Of a stretch of 64,000 nt of DNA, positions 49,744 through 58,263 are shown piece by piece; position 1 is the stretch's first letter, and every line of letters starts with the position of its first letter. The notes beneath the pieces were generated by a model, which was not told the origin of the DNA, searched no databases, and was given only the letters and a program-made list of their open reading frames with translations. Position numbers and translations under genes: made by a program. Origin of the DNA: an uncultured Oscillibacter sp. (lineage in GTDB: Bacteria; Bacillota; Clostridia; Oscillospirales; Oscillospiraceae); NCBI GenBank assembly GCA_910577405.1, contig CAJTMG010000008.1, forward strand, positions 1 through 64,000, read 5' to 3'.

Positions 49744-49812
49744 CTTTACTTTAAAAAGTTTCCGCAAAATCCCACGCAGCATCTTCGGGGACTTCCAAAC
49801 CACGATATTCAT
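49738..49812 (-). CDS. spoVM: Stage V sporulation protein M, 24 residues
   Basis: SpoVM is a tiny amphipathic helix that recognises the curved forespore membrane and anchors SpoIVA. This ORF reads MNIVVWKSPKMLRGILRKLF plus four residues (VKAx-type basic end). It aligns without gaps to the Bacillus protein (MKFYTIKLPKFLGGIVRAML): Lys7, the functionally key Pro9, Lys10, Leu12, Gly14, Ile15 and Arg17 are shared. GAGGAGGG precedes the ATG. It lies near rsgA and prkC, as in Bacillus, and beside sipL. At 24 codons it is easily missed by gene finders. Confidence 0.87.
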   Translation of the reverse strand: MNIVVWKSPKMLRGILRKLFKVKA

Positions 49813-49829
49813 ACCAGCCCTCCTCTCTC

Positions 49830-49994
49830 CTACCTCCGGCAGCACACACAGCCGCAGGCAATCAGCAGAAATGCTACCAGGAACAGCAGCGCGCCTACCG
49901 GGAAAATCGCGGTTATCAGTATCCCCGTTCCCAGCGCCGCCGCAATGATGCCCAGAAGCCGGCAACTGCCTCCTCGATTTCCTCGGCACATCAT
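49830..49994 (-). CDS. Small cysteine-rich membrane protein upstream of spoVM
   Basis: The 54-residue protein has a basic, glycine-rich start (MMCRGNRGGSCRLLG), one long hydrophobic helix or hairpin at about 13-47 and a cysteine cluster at the end (CGCVCCRR). A strong AAAGGAGG site lies upstream. The ATG at 49994 or the next codon could be used. Short proteins of this form occur in clostridia but I know no function. Its gene is 17 bases before spoVM, so they are likely co-transcribed and it may be a sporulation protein. Confidence 0.65.
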   Translation of the reverse strand: MMCRGNRGGSCRLLGIIAAALGTGILITAIFPVGALLFLVAFLLIACGCVCCRR

Positions 49995-50052
49995 TCCGCG
50001 CCTCCTTTCCTCTGTTACAGTATATACACGAAAGCACGTCCCTGCTTCTGCA

Positions 50053-50083
50053 AAAAGAAAAAAGCCGCTTCTCCTGCGACTTT
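50053..50083 (-). terminator. Terminator of the prkC-rsgA operon
   Basis: On the minus strand AGTCGC and GCGGCT form the stem around AGGAGAA, followed by TTTTTTCTTTTT. It separates the long upstream operon from the spoVM unit. Confidence 0.7.
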
Positions 50084-50102
50084 CTTCTTGTATGCTCACT
50101 GC

Positions 50103-50987
50103 TTACTTTTTCTTCTCCTGCCAGTCCTGGAGAGGCTTCAGTTCCTCGTAGAGCCGCAAATAGCTGGCGTGGCGGCTTTTCTGAATCCTGCCTTCCTTCA
50201 AAGCCTCCAGCACCGCGCAGCCCTTCTCTTTTGTATGACTGCATCCCACAAACCGGCAGCGCTCCAGATACGGGGTGAATTCCACAAAGGTCTCCGGCAA
50301 ACGGCTTTTCAGCTCCAGATTCAGCTCCGTCGTCTCAAAGGAAGAGAAGCCCGGAGAATCCACCACCTCCGCCCCGCAGGACAGACGGTGCAGTTCCACG
50401 TGCCGGGTAGTATGGCGTCCCCGGCCAAGAGCAGCGCTGACTTCCCCTACCTGTAATTGAAACGCAGGGTCCAGGGCATTCAGGATGCTGGATTTCCCTA
50501 CGCCGGAGTTCCCTGTAAAAGCAGAGAGCTTCCCGGCGATCAGTTCTTTCAGCGCTTCCAGGCCCTCCCCTGTCTCCGCGCTGACACGAAGAGTAGGAAA
50601 TCCGGAAGCCTGATAAATCTCATACAACCCCTCCGCCCGGTCCAGATCGCACTTGTTCAGCAGGACCAGAACTTGACAGCCCTTCAAGGCCGCAATCGCC
50701 GCCACCCGGTCAATCAGAAAGGGGTCGGTCTTTGGAATCGCACCGGAGGCAATGATAACCAGTTGGTCAATGTTCGCCACGGCAGGCCGGGTGAAGGCAT
50801 TCCGCCTGGGCAGGATGCGCTCCACGAAGCCCTCGCCGTTTCCAAGAAGCCGGACCTCCGCCTGGTCGCCTACCAGCGGGGAAATCCCTTCCTTGCGGAA
50901 CTTCCCCCGGGCCCGGCAGGTCAGGACCTCTTCTCCTGTATCCACATAGTAGAAGCCGCTGAGGGCTTTCTGAATCCGTCCTGTCAT
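50103..50987 (-). CDS. rsgA: Ribosome small subunit-dependent GTPase A
   Basis: RsgA (CpgA/YloQ) is a circularly permuted GTPase that checks late 30S assembly. The 294-residue protein has an N-terminal OB fold, G4 VLLNKCDLDRA before G1 TGNSGVGKSSILNAL, G3 DSPGFSSFE, and a C-terminal zinc site (CRFVGCSHTKEKGCAV). The ATG at 50987 overlaps the prkC stop (ATGA). In Bacillus its orthologue is also next to prkC and is phosphorylated by it. The rpe and thiN genes that follow in Bacillus are missing here. Confidence 0.96.
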   Translation of the reverse strand: MTGRIQKALSGFYYVDTGEEVLTCRARGKFRKEGISPLVGDQAEVRLLGNGEGFVERILPRRNAFTRPAVANIDQLVIIASGAIPKTDPFLIDRVAAIAALKGCQVLVLLNKCDLDRAEGLYEIYQASGFPTLRVSAETGEGLEALKELIAGKLSAFTGNSGVGKSSILNALDPAFQLQVGEVSAALGRGRHTTRHVELHRLSCGAEVVDSPGFSSFETTELNLELKSRLPETFVEFTPYLERCRFVGCSHTKEKGCAVLEALKEGRIQKSRHASYLRLYEELKPLQDWQEKKK

Positions 50988-52981
50988 TGGCTGAAATCCT
51001 TCTCGCCGCTCTGCCACTGGTCCAGCTCGCTGTCAAACAAAACCCGGATGGACTGGGTGCCGCTGCCAGTGAGCTTGACATTGATATGCACGTCACCGCA
51101 GGAAACCTGTTCCGCATACTGAGGTTCTGTCTCGTCGCCCACGTAGACCTCCACCCAAACTGTCGAACGGTCGTCCTGGGGCAGGTCGATGCCGTAGTCG
51201 ATGGTATAAGAGGACGGCCCTTTGCTGACCTGGAACTTGATGGTATCCCATTCCTGGGCCATGGAGGAATCCTTGATGCTCTGCCAAAGAATCGTCCCTG
51301 GCTTCTGGTCGCTCTCCACATAGTCAATATCTGCGTCGGTGCAGGTGAGCTTCCAGGTACTGGTCAGCTTCGGGCGCACGTCGTCGATATTCTGTCCGAC
51401 AAAGGACGGCACTGGGAATTCGATCAGCTCCGGGCCTTTGCTGACGATCAGACGCACCACATCGCCCTTTTTCAGCGTTTCTCCGGCAGCGGGCTCGGTA
51501 GAAATAATATGGCCCTCTGTAATGCTGTCGTTGAACTGATGGTCCGTGTCTTCCTCAATCTCCAAATTATACCGATCTTTCAGGTCCTTCAAATACATCT
51601 TGGCTTCCGCTACTGTCTTATTCACCACGTCCAGCATCACGCCTGTATCTTCCCCGGCGCTGACCCAGACTTCAATCACCAGATTTTCTCCACTGGTGTA
51701 TTTTTCGCTTACGGGACTCTGACGGATAATCACGCCTGCCGGTTCCTCGCTGAATTCCTCCCCTTTCTTCTCCAGGGTAAACACGCCCTGCACATTCTCC
51801 TGCACGCTGGCCTGCTCGATGGTATAGCCTACCACGTTGGGCACCACCACATATTGGGACGACGGGGATTCATCCGGCTGGAAGGACGCGGAAATGGTCC
51901 GGAACAGCACCACCGCCAAGGTCACCGCCAGCACCAGGGCCACGCCGAAGAGCACCTTCTGTCCAATCCGCACGCCTGTCATAGGTTCGTCATAATCGTC
52001 GTACCCATCCCGGCGGCGCTTTCGTTCTCGTTCTCTCTCCCGCTCCGAACGCTCCCGGGAACGCTGGAGGGTCTGGTCATAATTCCGGATAGGCCGCGTA
52101 GGGTCGTCAGGTTCTTCCGGCCGGAGGTCCACCATAGAGAAATCCAGGTCCAGGCTGGGGTTTTTCCGGAAGTTTTCCAAATCCGCTATCATGGCGTCGG
52201 CGGATGCGTACCGGCGTTCCAGATCCGGCGTCATAGCCTTCATGCAGATCAGCTCCAACTGCGGCGGAATTTCCGGATTGACTTCCCGAGGCGCCAGGGG
52301 CACAGAGCTGAGATGCTGGATGGCTACGGAAACCGCAGAATCACCTTCAAAGGGCAGCCGGTTCGTCAGCATTTCGTACATGACCACGCCGGCGGAATAG
52401 ATGTCGGACCTTGCGTCAGTACGGTCGCCCCGTGCCTGTTCGGGGGAAATATAGTGGACGGACCCAAGGGCCTCCTGCGTCAGGGTCTGGGCGGAGTTCT
52501 CCAGGCAGGCGATCCCGAAATCGGCCACCTTTACACTGCCGTCCCGGAGGACCATAATATTCTGCGGCTTGATATCCCGATGAACAATCCCCCGGCTGTG
52601 AGCATGACTCAGACCCCGCATAATCTGGGTGATAAAGTGCAGGGATTCCCGCCAGTTCAACTGCCCCCGCTTCTCCATATACTGTTTCAGGGTAATGCCG
52701 TCAATCAGTTCCATGACGATATACTCGGTATCGCCGCCCCGGGAGACATCGTAAACGGAGACAATATTCGGATGGGACAACTGCGCCACGGCTTGGGATT
52801 CCGCGTTGAACCTCCGGCGGAAATCAGCATCCTGAGCCAAATCCGGTCTCAGAACCTTCACCGCCACCAGACGATTCAGCCGCTGGTCCCTGGTCTTGTA
52901 GACTACCGCCATGCCGCCGGTGCCGATGCGCTCCAGTATCTCATAGCGGCCATCCAGCATTCTTCCTATATACTGATCCAT
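50984..52981 (-). CDS. prkC: Ser/Thr protein kinase with PASTA domains
   Basis: PrkC senses peptidoglycan fragments and signals growth, cell-wall state and spore germination in relatives. The 665-residue protein has a kinase domain (about 10-270) with GTGGMAVVYKT, VAVKVLRP, IVHRDIKPQNIMV and VADFGIAC, a basic juxtamembrane region, a membrane helix (about 345-365) and three PASTA-like repeats (about 375-580). A non-PASTA tail follows. All catalytic residues are present. It is 15 bases downstream of its phosphatase gene. Confidence 0.97.
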   Translation of the reverse strand: MDQYIGRMLDGRYEILERIGTGGMAVVYKTRDQRLNRLVAVKVLRPDLAQDADFRRRFNAESQAVAQLSHPNIVSVYDVSRGGDTEYIVMELIDGITLKQYMEKRGQLNWRESLHFITQIMRGLSHAHSRGIVHRDIKPQNIMVLRDGSVKVADFGIACLENSAQTLTQEALGSVHYISPEQARGDRTDARSDIYSAGVVMYEMLTNRLPFEGDSAVSVAIQHLSSVPLAPREVNPEIPPQLELICMKAMTPDLERRYASADAMIADLENFRKNPSLDLDFSMVDLRPEEPDDPTRPIRNYDQTLQRSRERSERERERERKRRRDGYDDYDEPMTGVRIGQKVLFGVALVLAVTLAVVLFRTISASFQPDESPSSQYVVVPNVVGYTIEQASVQENVQGVFTLEKKGEEFSEEPAGVIIRQSPVSEKYTSGENLVIEVWVSAGEDTGVMLDVVNKTVAEAKMYLKDLKDRYNLEIEEDTDHQFNDSITEGHIISTEPAAGETLKKGDVVRLIVSKGPELIEFPVPSFVGQNIDDVRPKLTSTWKLTCTDADIDYVESDQKPGTILWQSIKDSSMAQEWDTIKFQVSKGPSSYTIDYGIDLPQDDRSTVWVEVYVGDETEPQYAEQVSCGDVHINVKLTGSGTQSIRVLFDSELDQWQSGEKDFSQ

Positions 52982-52996
52982 ACAGCGCCTACCCCC

Positions 52997-53734
52997 TTAC
53001 ACTTTCCGCAGCAGCACGGCGGTGACGTTATCCGGCGCGCCCTGACACAAGGCAATGCGCAGCAGCCGTTTCAGACAGTCTTCCGGTTCTCCCCGGCGGA
53101 TCTCCTGAAACATCTCCATATCCGTGACCGTATTCACCAGGCCGTCCGTGCAGAGCAGCAGGAAGTCCCCCGCTTTCAGCTCGCACAGATAGCAGTCGCA
53201 CTGGGCGTCCACATCCGGCCCCAGCGCTCTGGTAATCAGATTCCGCTTGGGATGATGCCGGGCTTCTTCTGGGGTGATATTCCCTTCCTCCACCATGCGT
53301 TCCACCAACGAATGGTCACGGGTCACCCGGATAATGCGGTCCGCCGTAATATGGTACGCCCTGCTGTCGCCCACATTGGCCACCACCACGCCCTGGGCAC
53401 AAGTGACGGCGGACACCAGCGTAGTTCCCATATTCTGATACCTCTCCGACTGTCCCGCCGTTTCCCGGATGGCCTGATTTGCCTGGTCGACAGCGCGGGC
53501 AGTGACCTCCTTCAGCTCGTCCGGCGTCATATCGGGCTGCAGACGCTTCTCCAGGTCCTCCACAAAGGTCTCCACAGCAATCCGGCTGGCCAGCTTTCCT
53601 CCGGCGGCGCCTCCCATACCGTCGCAGACCACGCAGATGGTGTGTCCGGAGGCCGTCTGTTCCCGCACGGCGTAGGCGTCCTGATTTTCTCTTCGGACAA
53701 GGCCCACGTCGGTGATGCCCCATACGTTACTCAT
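52997..53734 (-). CDS. prpC: PP2C-type Ser/Thr protein phosphatase
   Basis: PrpC reverses PrkC phosphorylation. The 245-residue protein has the PP2C metal-binding motifs RRENQDAYAV, VCDGMGGAAGG, ANVGDSRAYHI, LLLCTDGLVNTV and APDNVTAVLL. The ATG at 53734 follows AGGGGAGG and overlaps the rlmN stop; 15 upstream in-frame codons are rejected. The prpC-prkC pair is conserved in Bacillota. Confidence 0.96.
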   Translation of the reverse strand: MSNVWGITDVGLVRRENQDAYAVREQTASGHTICVVCDGMGGAAGGKLASRIAVETFVEDLEKRLQPDMTPDELKEVTARAVDQANQAIRETAGQSERYQNMGTTLVSAVTCAQGVVVANVGDSRAYHITADRIIRVTRDHSLVERMVEEGNITPEEARHHPKRNLITRALGPDVDAQCDCYLCELKAGDFLLLCTDGLVNTVTDMEMFQEIRRGEPEDCLKRLLRIALCQGAPDNVTAVLLRKV

Positions 53735-54759
53735 TGGGAATCCTCCCCTTTCTGTGCTTTCCGTCGAAGCTGACCACACGCGGCGTCAATGTCCCCGCCC
53801 AGACTCCGGCGGATGGTCACGGTGACGCCGTGGGACTCCAATCGTTTCTGAAAGGCCGCCGTCCGCCGTGATGGATGAAACGGGCTTTCCTCCACGTCGT
53901 TCAGCGGGATCAGATTCATATGCCCCGGCATTCCCCGCAGGCGCTTTGCGATCAGGTCCGCCTGCCAGTCATGGTCGTTCACGCCGTCAATCATGGCATA
54001 CTCAAAGGAAATCCGCCGGCCGGTCTTCCGAAAGTAATCCTGACAGACAGCAAACAGCTCCTCCACGTCATAAGCCCGATTCACCGGCATAATCCTGGAG
54101 CGTGTCTCGCTGTCCGGCGCGTGAAGGGACACTGAAAGCGTCAATTGCAGAGAAAGCTCCGCTAACCGCTGGATTCCGGGGATCACGCCGCAGGTAGACA
54201 GGGAAATATGCCGCATCCCGATATTCATTCCATCGGGGCAGTTCACCAGCTCCAGAAACCGCAGCACATTGTCCAGATTATCCATCGGTTCGCCAATGCC
54301 CATCAGAACAATATTGGACAGGACCGCGCCGGAGTCCTTCTGTGTAAAAATCACCTGATCCAGCAGTTCCCCAGGCGTCAGGTCCCGGACCTTTCCGGCA
54401 ATCGTGGACGCGCAGAAGGCACATCCCATCCGGCAGCCCACCTGTGAGGAAATGCAGACCGTATTCCCATGACGGTAGCGCATCAGAACGGATTCCACGC
54501 AGTTTCCGTCGGCAAGCCGCCAGAGATATTTAATCGTGCCGTCTTTTGACTCCTGTTTCCGGATGGCCTCCGGCGGCGTCAGAATACAGTCCGTCTTCAG
54601 CCGTTCCCGCAGGGCCAGCGGCAAATTCATCATTTCGTCAAACGACTCCGCGCCACGGCTGAGCCAGGAAAACAACTGCTTTCCCCGGAACGCCGGTTCG
54701 CCCATGGAGACCAGCAGTTCCCGCAGCTCCGGCAGAGTCATGGATTTCAAATCAATCAT
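53731..54759 (-). CDS. rlmN: Dual-specificity rRNA/tRNA adenine-C2 methyltransferase RlmN
   Basis: This radical-SAM enzyme methylates C2 of A2503 in 23S rRNA and A37 of some tRNAs. The 342-residue protein has the radical-SAM triad CRMGCAFCAST (about 110-120), GIGEPMDNLDNV, and SLHAPDSETRSRIMPVN, with the catalytic Cys near the C-terminus in IDAACGQLR. It overlaps prpC by four bases and lies 12 bases after rsmB. Confidence 0.97.
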   Translation of the reverse strand: MIDLKSMTLPELRELLVSMGEPAFRGKQLFSWLSRGAESFDEMMNLPLALRERLKTDCILTPPEAIRKQESKDGTIKYLWRLADGNCVESVLMRYRHGNTVCISSQVGCRMGCAFCASTIAGKVRDLTPGELLDQVIFTQKDSGAVLSNIVLMGIGEPMDNLDNVLRFLELVNCPDGMNIGMRHISLSTCGVIPGIQRLAELSLQLTLSVSLHAPDSETRSRIMPVNRAYDVEELFAVCQDYFRKTGRRISFEYAMIDGVNDHDWQADLIAKRLRGMPGHMNLIPLNDVEESPFHPSRRTAAFQKRLESHGVTVTIRRSLGGDIDAACGQLRRKAQKGEDSQ

Positions 54760-54771
54760 AAGGGCCTCGCT

Positions 54772-56088
54772 TCAACTGCGCCGCGTCATACGGCAGATGT
54801 AAAAGCCGTCGGTGCCGTACCGCTGGGGCCATAAGGTCAACTGGCCGCCCACAGCTCCGACAGGCTCCGGAAGGACAAACCTTTCCCGGGAAAAGTCCGG
54901 ATGGCTTCCCAGAAACCCGTCCGTCACGCCCTCGTTTTCCTCCGGCAGTATCGTGCAGGTGGAATACAGCAGCGTCCCGCCGGGTTTCACGTATCCAGCG
55001 GCGTTCTCTAAAATCGCGCTCTGTACCACCGGCAGCGTAAACAGATCGTCAGCCCTCTTCCGGCGGATATCCGGCTTTTTCCGCAGAATCCCCAGTCCGG
55101 AACAGGGCGCGTCTACGATCACGGCGTCAAATGAACCCAGCCATTCCTCCCGGCATACCCGTCCATCGGCGGCCTCCGTCCGGATGGAAGTCAGTCCCAT
55201 CAGGTCCGCGCCTTCCTGAATACGTTTCAGCTTGTTCCCGTGGAGATCGCAGGCGAGAATCTCTCCCCTGTTCCCCATCACAATAGCGGCGGCAAAGGAC
55301 TTCCCTCCCGGCGCGGCGCATACGTCCAGCACCCGCATTCCCGGCGAAAGCCCCATCGCCAGCACCGCAAACCGGGCCGCGGGGTCCTGGACGTAAAAGG
55401 CCCCCGCCTGATACGCAATCAGCTTCTCCAGGTTCCCGGTCCCCGCAAGCAGCAGGCAGTCCGGAAGCAGGTTGCTTTCCTTTACCGTTACGCCCTCCCC
55501 TTCCAGGGATTCCCGTACCCAGTCCGTCTTAAACAGGAGGGAATTGATCTGCACCGCTGTGGGAGGCTGGCTGTTCCCCAAAGCTAAAAATTCCTCCGCT
55601 TCCTCACGGCCCAGAAGCGCCAGCACCCGTTTCACCAGCCATTTCGGATAGCTGTACCGGATGGACAGATACCGTACAGGGTCCCGGTCTGGAATCTCCG
55701 GCAGGGCCTCCTTTTCACGGCAGAGCTTCCGCAGAACCGCGTTCACCAGACCCGCCGCCTGTCCCCTGCCCGCGCCCTTCGCCAGCTCTACCGACGTATG
55801 CACGGCCGCGCTGTCCGGCACCCGGTCCAGGAACAGAATCTGATACCCGCCAATCCGAAGTATCTCGGCAAGAGGCGGTTGTAGGCGTTCCAGTTTCTGA
55901 GAGCAGTACGCGGACAGATAGAAATCAAGAAGGGTCTCGTTCTGAATCACTCCGTAGACAATCCGGCTGCAAAGGGCGGCGTCAGCGGAAGAAAGGCCCT
56001 CCAGACGGGAACCCAGCGCCGCGTCCGCCCAGGCCCCACGGGTCCGGCAGAGGGTCAGGACTTCCAGGGCACGTTTCCGTGCGCTCAT
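54772..56088 (-). CDS. rsmB: 16S rRNA (cytosine-C5)-methyltransferase RsmB
   Basis: RsmB methylates C967 of 16S rRNA. The 438-residue protein has an N-terminal NusB-like domain (about 1-140, LTLCRTRGAWADAAL), the SAM-binding MRVLDVCAAPGGKSFA, and the catalytic DAPCSGLGILRKKPDIR with STCTILPEENE. Both catalytic cysteines are present. It overlaps the upstream YugP-like gene by four bases. Confidence 0.96.
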   Translation of the reverse strand: MSARKRALEVLTLCRTRGAWADAALGSRLEGLSSADAALCSRIVYGVIQNETLLDFYLSAYCSQKLERLQPPLAEILRIGGYQILFLDRVPDSAAVHTSVELAKGAGRGQAAGLVNAVLRKLCREKEALPEIPDRDPVRYLSIRYSYPKWLVKRVLALLGREEAEEFLALGNSQPPTAVQINSLLFKTDWVRESLEGEGVTVKESNLLPDCLLLAGTGNLEKLIAYQAGAFYVQDPAARFAVLAMGLSPGMRVLDVCAAPGGKSFAAAIVMGNRGEILACDLHGNKLKRIQEGADLMGLTSIRTEAADGRVCREEWLGSFDAVIVDAPCSGLGILRKKPDIRRKRADDLFTLPVVQSAILENAAGYVKPGGTLLYSTCTILPEENEGVTDGFLGSHPDFSRERFVLPEPVGAVGGQLTLWPQRYGTDGFYICRMTRRS

Positions 56089-56819
56089 CTGCGGCCTCCC
56101 CGGTTCCGGTCGCTGCGGCCAAGGAAAATCAGCACGTACCGCAAAAGCTGCAAAACCGACATCAACAGCGCCGCCACATAGGTCAAAGCCGCCGCCCGCA
56201 GGACTTTTCGAGCGCCCGCCAGCTCGTCCCCATCCAGAAGCGACTGCCCGGCAATGGTTTCCAATGCACGATGAGAAGCGTCGAATTCCACCGGCAGGGT
56301 CACGAGCTGGAAAACAGTAGTCAGGGAGAACAGCAGAATCCCGATGAAAAACAAGCTCTGACTGTACAGCAGCATTCCCACCAGCAGGAGAATAAAGGAG
56401 AACCGGGACCCGATCTGCGTCAGGGGCACGATGGCGCTCCGGAGGCGGATAGGGCCGTAACCGGTGGCGTGCTGGACCGCGTGGCCCGCCTCGTGCGCCG
56501 CAACCCCAACCGCCGCAATGGTCGCGCTGGCATACACCGGTTCTGAAAGATAGATAGTGTTATCCCTCGGGTCAAAGTGGTCTGTCAGGGACCCGCTACA
56601 GGGACGGATGGCGACATTATACACGCCGTGACTGCGCAGAACGGCTTCCGCGGCTCTGGCTCCCGTAATCTGACGGCGGTTCCGGCTCTGACTGTACCTC
56701 CGGAAATTCCCGCTGACCTGAATCTGTGCCCAGACAGAGAGAATCAATACCGGAATCAGCAGAAGACAGTACAGATTATTGGCCAGAAAACTGCCGTATC
56801 TGTAATGAGCGTATGGCAT
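56085..56819 (-). CDS. Zinc metallopeptidase, YugP family
   Basis: The 244-residue membrane protein has a first helix at about 12-32, the zinc motif VAAHEAGHAVQHATGY (about 107-122) and several further helices. This is the YugP-like neutral zinc metallopeptidase family (PF04298), of unknown substrate. In this operon it sits between fmt and rsmB, an arrangement common in clostridia. Confidence 0.92.
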   Translation of the reverse strand: MPYAHYRYGSFLANNLYCLLLIPVLILSVWAQIQVSGNFRRYSQSRNRRQITGARAAEAVLRSHGVYNVAIRPCSGSLTDHFDPRDNTIYLSEPVYASATIAAVGVAAHEAGHAVQHATGYGPIRLRSAIVPLTQIGSRFSFILLLVGMLLYSQSLFFIGILLFSLTTVFQLVTLPVEFDASHRALETIAGQSLLDGDELAGARKVLRAAALTYVAALLMSVLQLLRYVLIFLGRSDRNRGGRR

Positions 56820-56833
56820 ACGATACCCGCCTT

Positions 56834-57754
56834 TCAGCCCTGAATCGGATGGCCCAGCAAATACGCGGCGGCGGCCATCCTTTTACCGCCATTGGCCTGG
56901 ATTTCGGTCAGACGCAGAATCTTTCCGTCTCCGCAGGCCACTTCGATGCCCATCTTTCCCGCCGCTATAATCACGCCGGGCAGTATCTTTGTTGTCTCTC
57001 CGGTTTCCTCGGATGCAAACAGCTTCATAGGCTTTCCGTCGATGATATCCGTTGTTGCGCAGGGCCAGGGAATCAAGCCCCTTATCTGGCAGTTGATCTC
57101 ATGAGCGGAACGGCTCCAGTCCACCGGCGACAGCTTCTTATCCAGCATGGGCGCGTAGGTATGCAGGCTGTGATCCTGAGGCCGCCGCTCTGCCATGCCG
57201 GATTCCAGCACCCGGACCGTCTCCGAAAGCGCGTCTGCTCCCAACGCCGCCAGCCGTTCCGTCAATGCCTGAGCGTCTTCCCGGGGGCCGATGGCGGTGG
57301 ATTTCTGCAAAATCACATCCCCAGCGTCCAGTTCCTTTGCCATATACATAATAGACACCCCGGTTTCCGTCTCGCCGTTCAAAATAGCCCAGTTGATCGG
57401 CGCCGCCCCCCGGTACTTCGGCAAAAGGGACGAATGCACATTGATGGACCCTTTCGGCGGCGTCTCCAGGATTTCCTCCGGCAGCAGCTTGCCATAAGCC
57501 GCCACCACAATCAATTCCGGCGCAAGCTCCCGCACCTGTGCCGCCGCCTCCTCACTGCGCAGGCTCTGAGGCTGGAATACCGGCAGCTCTTTTGTTAAGG
57601 CATATTCCTTTACAGGAGAAAACGCCAGCTTATGTCCCCGGTTCTTTGGCTTATCCGGCTGGGTGTATACGCCGCAGATGGTATGCCCGTCCTCCACCAG
57701 ACGGCGTAAGGAAGCTACGGCAAACTCCGGCGTGCCCATAAACAAAATCCGCAT
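56834..57754 (-). CDS. fmt: Methionyl-tRNA formyltransferase
   Basis: Fmt formylates initiator Met-tRNA. The 306-residue protein has MRILFMGTPEFAVASLRRL, the catalytic region NVHSSLLPKYRGAAPINWAI with Asn, His and a later Asp in AKELDAGDVI, and a C-terminal OB-like domain. It shares one base with the upstream def gene, the classic def-fmt pair. Confidence 0.97.
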   Translation of the reverse strand: MRILFMGTPEFAVASLRRLVEDGHTICGVYTQPDKPKNRGHKLAFSPVKEYALTKELPVFQPQSLRSEEAAAQVRELAPELIVVAAYGKLLPEEILETPPKGSINVHSSLLPKYRGAAPINWAILNGETETGVSIMYMAKELDAGDVILQKSTAIGPREDAQALTERLAALGADALSETVRVLESGMAERRPQDHSLHTYAPMLDKKLSPVDWSRSAHEINCQIRGLIPWPCATTDIIDGKPMKLFASEETGETTKILPGVIIAAGKMGIEVACGDGKILRLTEIQANGGKRMAAAAYLLGHPIQG

Positions 57755-58245
57755 CAGTCTTCCTCCCGGTTGTAGGCTTCCACCTCTTCTTCTGTCAGGA
57801 ATCGCTCCACGTGTTCGATATAAAGATGCCCGTCCAGATGCTCCAGCTCATGGCAGAAGCAGCGGGCTGTCAGACCTTCCCCGGCCAGATTGAACCAGTT
57901 CCCGAAACGGTCCTGCGCTCGGACCTGCACCCAACTGGGCCGCGTCACCAGCCCCCACTTGCCCGGTACGCTGAGACAGCCTTCGGGACCGGTCTGGCTC
58001 CCCTTCTGGCTGACGATTTTCGGATTAATCAGCTCTACGTATTCCTCTGTGTCCTCCTGCATCACAATACAGATTCGGCGCAGAATCCCTACCTGAGGCG
58101 CAGCCAGTCCAGCTCCCCCCGCGGCAACAAGCGTCTCCGTCATATCGTCCAGCAGTATGTGCAGGCGTTTGTTGAAATCCGTTACCGGGCGGCAGACCTT
58201 ATACAGGCAGTCCTCGCCCTGTTCCACTATCTTGCGCAGTGCCAT
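57754..58245 (-). CDS. def: Peptide deformylase
   Basis: Def removes the formyl group from nascent proteins. The 163-residue protein has motif 1 GAGLAAPQVGI, motif 2 EGCLSVPG (metal-binding Cys) and motif 3 CHELEHLDGHLYIE (HExxH zinc/iron site, with Glu where most have Asp before the second His). It lies 18 bases after priA and is coupled to fmt. Confidence 0.96.
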   Translation of the reverse strand: MALRKIVEQGEDCLYKVCRPVTDFNKRLHILLDDMTETLVAAGGAGLAAPQVGILRRICIVMQEDTEEYVELINPKIVSQKGSQTGPEGCLSVPGKWGLVTRPSWVQVRAQDRFGNWFNLAGEGLTARCFCHELEHLDGHLYIEHVERFLTEEEVEAYNREED

Positions 58246-58263
58246 GTTCTTCGTCCTCCTGTG

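Noticed and set aside
50987..53773. A 928-codon plus-strand open frame opposite prkC and prpC
   Set aside because: It is antisense to two genes with intact catalytic motifs, has no recognisable domains, and its composition (His/Arg/Gly-rich) is what the codon bias of the opposite strand produces.
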